In this document: piece by piece, positions 1-6,137 of the stretch
How positions within the stretch are numbered: the stretch's first letter is position 1
Layout of the letters: each line of letters begins with the position of its first letter
Origin: Nitrospirota bacterium
GTDB lineage: Bacteria > Nitrospirota > Nitrospiria > Nitrospirales > NS-4
DNA length: 7,902 bases
Direction: 5' to 3'
Assembly: GCA_005877855.1 (NCBI GenBank)
Contig: VBOF01000091.1
Span: 1 to 7,902 of the forward strand
The notes under the pieces: generated by a model
Seen by the model: only the letters and a program-made list of their open reading frames with translations
Database searches by the model: none
Told to the model about the DNA's origin: nothing
Position numbers and translations under genes: made by a program

Positions 1-268
1 AGGAGAGATGAATTAACGCGCGGGTTTCCTGGAACTGCTGGGCTATATTGGCTTGGTCCTGGGCGTACCGGCCTTCGACGAAGACAGCGAAGCCCTCTGC
101 CACAAGCTGAATCTCGTAGCGGAGGCCTTCGACCAGCACGCCTGTGTGGCGCTTGACCTCTTCGATCCGTTCATCCAGTCGCGCATTCACTTCTTCGAAG
201 CGGGCGTTGAACCCTTGCTCCTGCCTCTGGAATCGCTCCTCCAGGTATTGAACAAGTTCCTGATCCAT
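1..268 (-). CDS. Coiled-coil hypothetical protein, 3' end cut by the window edge
   Basis: An open frame runs on the minus strand from ATG at 266-268 to the left edge, with 89 codons and no stop. The start is supported by GGAGG at 273-277, four bases before the ATG, and by a near-consensus promoter just upstream (287-315). The protein begins MDQELVQYLEERFQRQ and is rich in Glu, Arg and Gln. Hydrophobic residues recur at heptad-like spacing (RF..QGF..RFEEV..RLDERIEEV), so residues of roughly 5-40 should form an amphipathic helix or coiled coil. The next part (GLRYEIQLVAEGF) is more hydrophobic but is not a membrane span. There is no signal peptide, so it is probably cytoplasmic. I do not recognise a named family, and no function can be assigned. 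The plus-strand frame at 53-415 over the same bases is likely its antisense shadow. Confidence 0.7.
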   Translation of the reverse strand, partial: MDQELVQYLEERFQRQEQGFNARFEEVNARLDERIEEVKRHTGVLVEGLRYEIQLVAEGFAVFVEGRYAQDQANIAQQFQETRALIHLS

Positions 269-286
269 TCTGCCTCCGCCGTGTCG

Positions 287-315
287 AGAATAGGTTGGTT
301 AGCCGTCTTTGTCAA
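287..315 (-). promoter_or_regulatory. Sigma70-type promoter for the coiled-coil gene
   Basis: Read on the minus strand, TTGACA (310-315) is followed by a 17-base spacer and TATTCT (287-292). The -35 box is a perfect consensus match and the -10 matches four of six positions, including the key first, second and last bases. Transcription would begin near 280, about 12 bases before the ATG at 268, leaving just enough leader for the GGAGG ribosome site. The left-edge gene therefore probably has its own transcription unit, separate from the kinase operon upstream. Confidence 0.65.
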
Positions 316-363
316 TGAGACACGGCATAGATGGAAAAGGTATAAAAAGATTTTTAGGCTAAG

Positions 364-402
364 AGGGCCAGAATGGACGGCAGGTCTAGGATTTATGGCC
401 CT
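364..402 (-). terminator. Possible weak terminator after the second kinase
   Basis: A 7-base inverted repeat (AGGGCCA at 364-370, TGGCCCT at 396-402) straddles the stop codon of the upstream kinase. On the minus strand it is followed by an AT-rich stretch containing TTTTTA (about 344-350). The 25-base loop is long and the T-run lies about ten bases beyond the stem, so this is a poor intrinsic terminator. Its position, between an operon end and a new promoter, is right for one. Confidence 0.25.
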
Positions 403-1226
403 TATCCGGTGGTAACGGGCTCCGTCACGGGCGTCAGTTCGCTGGTTTTCTCGGAAACTGTCTCGGCGGATTTCTCCGCTACAACCTTTTCTGCGGCGGC
501 CTTCTCGGCGGCGGCTTTGCTGATCCGCTTCGTGCGGCCTTCCTTGAGCATGGGCAGGATGCAGGCGCGCAGGGCCTCCTGAATTTCCTCCGGCGGGCGC
601 CGGGCATCCACCACCTGGAACGCGAACTCCTCGGCCATCTTGTCGAATTCCTCGATGAGCATGCCCTGATACTTTTTAAAGCTGTCATAGAGGTCCGTGC
701 CCAGCCGCATGTCCATGCCGGACTCCCAGTAGTTCATGCCCTTGGACTCGATGACCCGCAGCGCCAGCGTGTCCACGTCGATGCGCAGGTAGCACACGAG
801 ATCGGGCACGATGGCAAAGCCGAAGACGTCGTGGAGCCACTGGCGGTCGCAGCCGCGGACGACATTGCGGGCAAAGGCGGTGTAGATGTACCGGTCGGAC
901 AGGACTACGAAGCCGGAGCGGAGCGCCGGAATGATCTGGTGCTCCAGCCGGTCGGCGAAATCGGTGGCGTAGAGCAGCGTGAAGCTCCACGGGTCCAGGA
1001 TGTTTCCCTGCTTGGCGTTCTCGATGGTCTTGCCTATCAGGGGCGATCTGGTCCAGCCGGTCGTGAGGACCCCGTAACCCTGGACTTCCAGCCATTCCTG
1101 GATCGATTCAATATGGGTCGAGCGCCCGACGCCGTCCGGCCCCTCAATGGCGATCAGCTTCCCCTTCAGCCCCTCCAGGCTCAGGTAGGGCAAACCTTCG
1201 CCAAAATAGCGCTTCTCGTTTGGCAT
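402..1226 (-). CDS. Second thymidylate-kinase-like P-loop protein with altered Walker A and Lys/Ala-rich tail
   Basis: A 274-residue cytoplasmic protein of the thymidylate kinase (Tmk) fold, homologous to its neighbour at 1144-1929 across nearly its whole core (about 40% identical by eye). Visible motifs are the P-loop GPDGVGRST at residues 29-37, ATDFADRL at 87-94, the DRY motif at 111-113, and PDLVCYLRI at 141-149. The Walker A Lys, which binds ATP phosphates in the family, is Arg35. Two positions that contact dTMP in known enzymes are also changed (Phe90 and Arg120, compared by memory with M. tuberculosis Tmk Arg74 and Tyr103). The core ends near residue 230; a 44-residue tail with AAAEK-like repeats follows, and total length exceeds the usual 205-215. 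The ATG at 1226 has GCGAGGA four bases upstream and lies inside the previous gene, an 83-base overlap suggesting translational coupling. It could be a weakly active kinase, a regulatory partner of its neighbour, or an enzyme with another substrate. Confidence 0.85.
   Translation of the reverse strand: MPNEKRYFGEGLPYLSLEGLKGKLIAIEGPDGVGRSTHIESIQEWLEVQGYGVLTTGWTRSPLIGKTIENAKQGNILDPWSFTLLYATDFADRLEHQIIPALRSGFVVLSDRYIYTAFARNVVRGCDRQWLHDVFGFAIVPDLVCYLRIDVDTLALRVIESKGMNYWESGMDMRLGTDLYDSFKKYQGMLIEEFDKMAEEFAFQVVDARRPPEEIQEALRACILPMLKEGRTKRISKAAAEKAAAEKVVAEKSAETVSEKTSELTPVTEPVTTG
462..518 (-). repeat. AAAEK-type amino-acid repeat in the second kinase tail
   Basis: Residues 237-255 of the second kinase-like protein read KAAAE KAAAE KVVAE KSAE, a five-residue period repeated almost four times. 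The underlying DNA is imperfectly repeated (GCGGCGGCCTTCTC-like units on the plus strand). The peptide should be a charged helical or disordered tail. The neighbouring paralogue has no such repeat. Confidence 0.6.
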
Positions 1227-1929
1227 GCGATCCTCGCTTGGGTTTGTAAGGAGTCAGCGCCTTCCAGACGATCTGGCGGACCTGCTCCTGCTGCTCGTCG
1301 ATCTCCAGTGTGGCGTCAATGACGGTCAGGCCGAATTCCTCCACGATCTTATCGTATTCATTCAGTACTCGCGATTGGAAAATCTTGAAGCTCTCCACCA
1401 CGTTCGAGCTCAACCCGAGGTCCATCCCGGCTTCGTAGTACTTCAACTCGGCGCGGGTACCAGTCAGCAGGCGGGCGAGGGACACCTCGATCGGCACGCG
1501 GAAGTACAAGGCGAGGTCCGGCTTCACAGCGAAGCTGTACAGGCGGCGTACCCAGCTAGGGGAGACGCCGCGCACGGCATCCCTGGCGAAGGCTGTATAC
1601 ATGTACCGGTCTGCCAGGACCACCATGCCTGCCTTAAGCGGGGGTAAGATCTGGTGGTACAGGCGGTTCGCAAAATCGGTGGCGTGCAGAAGGCTAAACG
1701 TCAGCGGCGTCAGGATTTTCGTCTTCTTCCCCCGCCGGGTGGTCTCCTTGACGAGCTCGGAGGAGTTCCATTCGGTGAAGAAGATATTGTAGCCCTTGGC
1801 ATCGAGCCACTTGCGAAGCAGGCTGAGCTGGGTACTCTTGCCCGATCCGTCGATCCCCTCCACGACAATGAGCTTGCCTGGGTAGGGGTGGGGGACTGTC
1901 GCGGGGGCTTTCGTGACGGGCGGGGTCAT
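1144..1929 (-). CDS. tmk: Thymidylate-kinase-like nucleotide kinase (dTMP kinase family)
   Basis: A 261-residue cytoplasmic P-loop kinase of the Tmk family; classical members phosphorylate dTMP to dTDP with ATP. Visible motifs are an intact Walker A GIDGSGKST at residues 25-33, ATDFANRL at 83-90, the DRY motif at 107-109, and PDLALYFRV at 137-145. The N-terminus has an 18-residue Pro-rich lead, and the last ~35 residues extend past the family core. Two conserved dTMP-contact positions look changed: the Arg usually in an ADR motif is Phe86, and the Tyr after DRYxxSxxA is Arg116. The region expected to be the LID (about 160-175) lacks the usual Arg cluster. Substrate may therefore differ from dTMP. 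The ATG at 1929 overlaps the ppx stop as ATGA and has GAGGA nine bases upstream, indicating coupling to ppx. Its 3' end overlaps the next kinase by 83 bases in another frame. Family assignment is firm; thymidylate specificity is not. Confidence 0.88.
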   Translation of the reverse strand: MTPPVTKAPATVPHPYPGKLIVVEGIDGSGKSTQLSLLRKWLDAKGYNIFFTEWNSSELVKETTRRGKKTKILTPLTFSLLHATDFANRLYHQILPPLKAGMVVLADRYMYTAFARDAVRGVSPSWVRRLYSFAVKPDLALYFRVPIEVSLARLLTGTRAELKYYEAGMDLGLSSNVVESFKIFQSRVLNEYDKIVEEFGLTVIDATLEIDEQQEQVRQIVWKALTPYKPKRGSHAKREALFWRRFALPEPGGAEGEADRH

Positions 1930-3482
1930 GCGTCAGGGTCCTCGTGCGTGGGGGTGGTCGTTAACCGGATCGTCCGGTTCAAGCCCTGAGCCAGGAGGTC
2001 CTTGCGATCGCGCGCTGCCCAGAGCTCCAGCGCCGCGTCGTCCGTGGTGGACAGGGCGATGTCCAGATAAGCGGGTGAGACAGAGCAGCAAAGCGAGTGG
2101 ATGACGCCGAAGTGCGTCCGGTCCAGAGCGTCCCCTAAACGCAGGATCCCGCCCAGCACGCTCAGGGGTTCCCTGAGCGTGGGGTCCAGGTCCTTGAGGG
2201 TCTTATGATCATCTTCGGGTATCGCCCGGCGGTGGTAGCGGGCCACGTTGGCGATCAGCTCGATCTCATCTGCCGTAAATCCAGCCAGGTCGCTGTTCTT
2301 GATCAGATAGTATGAGTGCTTGTGGTGCTGGCGGGAGTTGATGAGGTAGCCGATGTCATGGAGGATCGCGGCGTATTCCAGCCATTCCCGCTCGCGCGCG
2401 CCCATCTTATGGATGGCGGCAGTCTGATCGAAGAGCTGAAGGCTCAGCTTCGCAACGTGGTGCGCATGGACGGCTTCATACTGGCACCGCCGCGCGAGGT
2501 ACATCACGTTCCGGCGACGGACATTAGGGATCTCCTGCTCCGCCTGGATCCCGTCCCGATGGCGCTCGATGAAGTCGTAGAGCAGGCCCTCCCGAATCGC
2601 CTTGTCGCTGACCGTCAGCTCGTCGAGATCGAGCCGCTCCATGATGCTGCGGAGCACGATGGTGGCCGGTAGCAACAGGTCGGCCCGCTGGGGGTCGACG
2701 CCGGGGATCTCGGCCCGGCGCTTGAGCGGGGTGTCCAGGAGCAGGTTTTCCAGTTCCAGGACATCTTTGACGGAGAAGCTGGCCAGGTTCAGTTGAGGGA
2801 GGGGCCGGCCCGTCTTCTGCAGATGCATGACTTCGGCGAGATTGCCGATCATGCCCGAGGTGCCAACCAACTTCTCGAAGCCAACCTTCTTAAAGCGGGG
2901 CAGCGTAGGCTTGAGCTGGGCCTCCACCGCCTTTTCAAGCCGCTTCAGCGCGTCGGAGGAAGTATCTTTCTTCAGATACAGGTCGTTGAGTCGGATCGCG
3001 CCGAGCTTCAAGCTGGAGGCATGGAGCAGCGTGTGCCGGTTGCCCACGATGAGCTCGACGGAACCGCCGCCGACATCCACGATCAGCACATTGCTGTCTC
3101 CGAAGTCCATGCTGTGCCGGACACCCAGGTAGATCAGGCGAGCCTCTTCCAGGCCCGTGACGACCCGCACCTGGATGCCTGTCTCGTGCTCGATCGCCTC
3201 GATCAGGTCGCCGCCGTTGGCCGCCTCACGGACGGCGCTGGTGGCCACCGCCTCGATCCGGGTGAAGCCGCGGTTGTGGGCCAGTGTGGCGAGCGTGCGG
3301 ACTACCTCGGTGCCTTTGCCGATAGCGTCCGAGGAGAAGGAGCCAGTCGTGAACGTCTCCTCGCCCAAGCGCGGCACGTCCTTGAACCGGTCAAGGATCT
3401 TGTAGGAAAAGTCGGGCTGGATTTCCGTCAGAATCATGTGGATTGAGTTGCTGCCGATGTCCAGAACGGCCAGTTTCAGCAT
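1926..3482 (-). CDS. ppx: Ppx/GppA phosphatase with C-terminal HD domain (exopolyphosphatase type)
   Basis: About 518 residues from ATG at 3482. The N-terminal part is the actin-like Ppx/GppA fold: LDIGSNSIHM at residues 7-16, ATSAVREA near 80-87, the GLEEARLIYLGV segment (residues 110-121) carrying the expected catalytic Glu, DVGGGSVEL at 136-144, and GTSGM near 207. The C-terminal part is an HD domain with His341/342, His375-Asp376 (LHDIGY), His386/387, His417 and Asp451 as likely metal ligands. Members remove terminal phosphate from polyphosphate and/or hydrolyse pppGpp in the cytoplasm; sequence alone does not separate these activities. The start is uncertain: an in-frame ATG at 3497 and a TTG at 3536 are possible, but most homologues begin just before LDIGSNS, and no candidate has a strong ribosome site. 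It lies 80 bases after phoR and ends in ATGA overlap with the first kinase. This supports phosphate-linked co-expression, although a separate weak promoter in the gap cannot be excluded. Confidence 0.92.
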   Translation of the reverse strand: MLKLAVLDIGSNSIHMILTEIQPDFSYKILDRFKDVPRLGEETFTTGSFSSDAIGKGTEVVRTLATLAHNRGFTRIEAVATSAVREAANGGDLIEAIEHETGIQVRVVTGLEEARLIYLGVRHSMDFGDSNVLIVDVGGGSVELIVGNRHTLLHASSLKLGAIRLNDLYLKKDTSSDALKRLEKAVEAQLKPTLPRFKKVGFEKLVGTSGMIGNLAEVMHLQKTGRPLPQLNLASFSVKDVLELENLLLDTPLKRRAEIPGVDPQRADLLLPATIVLRSIMERLDLDELTVSDKAIREGLLYDFIERHRDGIQAEQEIPNVRRRNVMYLARRCQYEAVHAHHVAKLSLQLFDQTAAIHKMGAREREWLEYAAILHDIGYLINSRQHHKHSYYLIKNSDLAGFTADEIELIANVARYHRRAIPEDDHKTLKDLDPTLREPLSVLGGILRLGDALDRTHFGVIHSLCCSVSPAYLDIALSTTDDAALELWAARDRKDLLAQGLNRTIRLTTTPTHEDPDA

Positions 3483-3562
3483 TTGCTCGACGCCCATTCT
3501 GCCATATTTGCGAAAACTGCGCCAATAGGCATCCAAGTTGTTGAAATCATGATCATTCCTGT

Positions 3563-5395
3563 CTATGTCCGGTACGGCAGGACAGGGGTCGTGGCCATCG
3601 GCAGCCGGACGAGAAACTTCGTGCCTCGACCGGGCAAGCTTTCTACGATGACCGCCCCGCCGTGACCTTCCACGAGATGCTTCACGATGGACAGCCCCAG
3701 GCCGGTCCCGCCCAGCTCGCGGGACCGTGCCTTGTCCACCCGGTAGAACCGCTCGAAGATCCGCGGCAGGTCCTGCAGCGGGATGCCGATGCCCGTATCC
3801 ACCACGCTGACTTCTATCATTGCAGGCGGGGGGGCAGCCTTACCAAGTTCTGCACTGATGGTGATGGTGCCCTGTTCCGGCGTGTACTTGATGGCGTTGT
3901 CCAGAAGGTTCGAGAACACCTGCCCCAGACGCTCCTCATCGCCTCGGATGGGCGGCAACTCTGCAGGAATTTTTACCACCACCCGATGCTGCTTCTGGTC
4001 GATGAGGGGCCGCAGAAGCCCGACGGTCCGGTCGATGAGACCGGCGAGAGCGACCGGCTCCTGCTTGAGCGGGACCTGCCCCGATTCGATCTTCGCCAGC
4101 AGCAACAGGTCTGTGATGAGCAGGTTCAAGCGATCGGTCTGTTTTCGAAGAGTTTCCAAGAACCGCGCCCGTTGCTCCCGGTCGTCGACGCCTCCGTCCT
4201 GGAGCGCTTCGATGTAGCCCTTGATCGTCGTCAGCGGGGTGCGCAGCTCGTGCGACACGTTCGCCACGAAGTCTTTGCGCACCTGTTCGAGCCGACGAAG
4301 ATCGGTGATGTCGTGGAAGACGAGAACCAGGCCGGGCGACTCTTCGGTTCCCTGGACGAGTGGCGAGGCCTGGACTTGGAAGGTCCGTTCGGGTCCGGTG
4401 CCAAACACGATCTCGGTCGAAGAGGCGGTCATCCGCTTGAGGACCTCCGTGATGAACTCGTTGAGACGCGGCTGGCAGATCACTTCAAGATACGTTCGGC
4501 CGAGGACCTCCATGTCACGTCGCCCCACCATCCCCTCCATTGCCGGATTGATCAAGCGGACGGTCCCGTCGGGCGCCAGCACGAGCACGCCCTCCTGCAT
4601 GGCTATGAGCGTAGCCGCCATCTTGGCGCGATCGTCCTTCAGAGTCTGAATCGTCTCTTCGATAGCGGCGGCCATGTAGTTGAGTACCCCGGCGAGGTCG
4701 GCGAGCTCATCGCTGGAGTGCGTACGGATCTTTTCTCGGAACTCGCCGCGAGCCATCCGACGGGCGGCCTCGACCATGTCCCCCAGCGGGCGCGTGACAC
4801 TGCGAGCAACTAGGAGGCTGAGGCCCAGCGAGAGGAGAAACGCCCCACCGAGCGCGGCGGCGAGCAGATTGCGCAAGGCGCGATGCCGCCCCTCTATCTC
4901 CGTCAAGGGCAGTGCCATTCTGACGAAGCCCAAGAGGGGGCTGTCAGGGCCGCCGGACCGGATCGGGAGGGCCAGGTACAGCAGGCGGGTGCCAATGGTG
5001 TCGCTGTACCGGATGCTGCTCCCGACTCCATTGGTGACGGCCTGGCGCACTTCCGGGCGGGCGGCATGGTTGTCCATGCGGCGCAAGGCTTCGCCGGACT
5101 CGTAGGAGTCCCCCAGCACAAGGCCCTCCGGATTGATGACGGTGATGCGGGCATGGATCGCGTTGCCCAGCTCATCGGCCATCGCGTCAATGACGGCTGC
5201 ATCCGGCTTGGTGGTTCCCAGCGGCCGGGCAAACAGACGAGCGGCAATGCGGGCTTGGGCGGTCAGCCCGGCCCGCAACTGGTCCAGGTCACTGGCTTCG
5301 AGGGCGTCCAGCGCGAGCCAGCCAGCCGTCCCCATGCCCACGCCGGCGATGACCAGGTAACCGATCAGGACCTTCCATTGGAGTGGCAGACGCAC
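3563..5395 (-). CDS. phoR: Phosphate-regulon-type sensor histidine kinase PhoR
   Basis: A 610-residue inner-membrane sensor kinase. Order of parts: transmembrane helix about 8-30; periplasmic sensor about 31-175; second transmembrane helix about 176-197; HAMP 198-250; PAS 257-365 (EGVLVLAPDGTVRLIN at 268-283); HisKA with SHELRTP, phospho-acceptor His382; HATPase with N-box SNLLDNAIKY (495-504), G1 DTGIGIP (533-539), F-box FERF (547-550) and G2 GGTGLGL (562-568). All catalytic motifs are intact. It should autophosphorylate and pass phosphate to the adjacent PhoB, whose gene is broken here. The start is GTG at 5393-5395, chosen because AGGAGGAG (5404-5411) lies eight bases upstream and the protein then opens directly into the first membrane helix. 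It begins 5 bases after the phoB stop. The long periplasmic region resembles Bacillus-type PhoR more than the short-loop E. coli protein. The ligand is not evident; phosphate control is inferred from PhoR-like architecture and neighbours. Confidence 0.93.
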   Translation of the reverse strand: MRLPLQWKVLIGYLVIAGVGMGTAGWLALDALEASDLDQLRAGLTAQARIAARLFARPLGTTKPDAAVIDAMADELGNAIHARITVINPEGLVLGDSYESGEALRRMDNHAARPEVRQAVTNGVGSSIRYSDTIGTRLLYLALPIRSGGPDSPLLGFVRMALPLTEIEGRHRALRNLLAAALGGAFLLSLGLSLLVARSVTRPLGDMVEAARRMARGEFREKIRTHSSDELADLAGVLNYMAAAIEETIQTLKDDRAKMAATLIAMQEGVLVLAPDGTVRLINPAMEGMVGRRDMEVLGRTYLEVICQPRLNEFITEVLKRMTASSTEIVFGTGPERTFQVQASPLVQGTEESPGLVLVFHDITDLRRLEQVRKDFVANVSHELRTPLTTIKGYIEALQDGGVDDREQRARFLETLRKQTDRLNLLITDLLLLAKIESGQVPLKQEPVALAGLIDRTVGLLRPLIDQKQHRVVVKIPAELPPIRGDEERLGQVFSNLLDNAIKYTPEQGTITISAELGKAAPPPAMIEVSVVDTGIGIPLQDLPRIFERFYRVDKARSRELGGTGLGLSIVKHLVEGHGGAVIVESLPGRGTKFLVRLPMATTPVLPYRT

Positions 5396-5400
5396 CGCAC

Positions 5401-6008
5401 CTACTCCTCCTGCTCATCTCTGAGCTTGTAGCCTAGCGATTTGATCGCAGCGATGGCGTCGCTTAGCAGCGGGAGTTTTTGCTTTAGGCGGTGGATGTGC
5501 ACGTCCACCGTTCGGGTGGTGCCGTGGTAGTCGTAGCCCCAGACGGCATTGAGCAGGACGTCGCGTGTGAGCACGCGCCCCTTGTTGCGGAGCAGGTGCT
5601 CCAAGAGGCCGAACTCCTTGGTCGTAAGCGTGACTTCATTGGCGCCGACCCGTACCTCGTGGCGGGCGGCGTCTAGGAGAAGCGCGCCGTAGGTATAAGG
5701 CTGAGCCGCTGCGTCCCGCTGCTCGACCTCCGGTCCGTCTCATCGGCTTTGGCCGTCAGCATGATGACCGGTGTGATCGCCGTGGCCGGGTCCGCCCGGA
5801 GTTTCTTGCACAGCTCTAGTCCATCCATGCCGGGGAGCATCAGGTCGAGCACGATCAGATCGGGACGCTCTTGGCGGGCGGCGGTGAGACCTGCTAGACC
5901 ATCCGCCACCGTCCTCGTCCGGAAGCCTTCTTTCTCCAGGTAATGACGGACGAGATCCAGGATGTCGCGCTCGTCCTCGATGACCAGGATCTTACGCGCG
6001 ACAGTCAC
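5401..6008 (-). pseudogene. phoB: phoB response regulator broken by an out-of-frame internal deletion
   Basis: An OmpR/PhoB-family regulator in two frames. Part one, from a likely GTG start at 6006-6008, encodes most of a receiver: ILVIEDE with the acidic pocket, phospho-acceptor Asp55 in VLDLMLPG, and Thr85 in MLTAKADETDR. It then runs into frame-shifted residues and a stop at 5673. Part two is open from 5739 to the stop at 5401 in a different frame. It encodes the linker end (EVEQRDAAAQPYTYG) and the winged helix, including LLRNKGRVLTRD and recognition helix RTVDVHIHRLKQKL. Compared with E. coli PhoB, about 33-35 residues (GADDYxTKPF and helix 5, with the conserved Lys) are missing at about 5730, and the frame change implies a loss of 3n+1 bases. 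An upstream in-frame ATG at 6071 adds an unlikely 21-residue lead. Unless the sequence is wrong here, no intact PhoB is made. phoR follows after 5 bases. Confidence 0.85.
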
Positions 6009-6137
6009 GGGGTCAGGGTAGCGAAGGGTCCGAGGGTAGTCAAGGCGCCGGTCTGCCGTGCTGATGCCCATGGTGGGGAGGGTCGTGACGGTCAGCTCAT
6101 CGTGTGGCGGATGATCTTGCCTTCGACCATGTACACT

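Noticed and set aside
53..415. 120-codon plus-strand open frame at the left end
   Set aside because: It is antisense to the coiled-coil gene, which has a ribosome site and promoter; this frame has neither and shows no family features.
3483..3536. Longer ppx start at TTG 3536
   Set aside because: The added residues do not resemble the family start, TTG is rarer, and there is no ribosome site. It is kept only as an alternative.
3545..3590. Inverted repeat CCTGTC/GACAGG around the phoR stop as a terminator
   Set aside because: Only six base pairs, a long loop and no T-run; the following gene is probably in the same operon.
3662..4813. 383-codon plus-strand open frame
   Set aside because: It lies wholly antisense to phoR, whose motifs are unmistakable. 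GC-rich codon bias commonly leaves such frames open, and the product shows no recognisable domain.
6098..6125. Imperfect hairpin (TCATC/GATGA) between porin and phoB
   Set aside because: One mismatch, short stem and no T-run, so it does not qualify as a terminator.
6100..6137. Twelve-codon minus-strand frame (MVEGKIIRHTMS) after the porin stop
   Set aside because: Too short to judge, no ribosome site, and it overlaps the porin end. It could be a gene remnant but cannot be supported.
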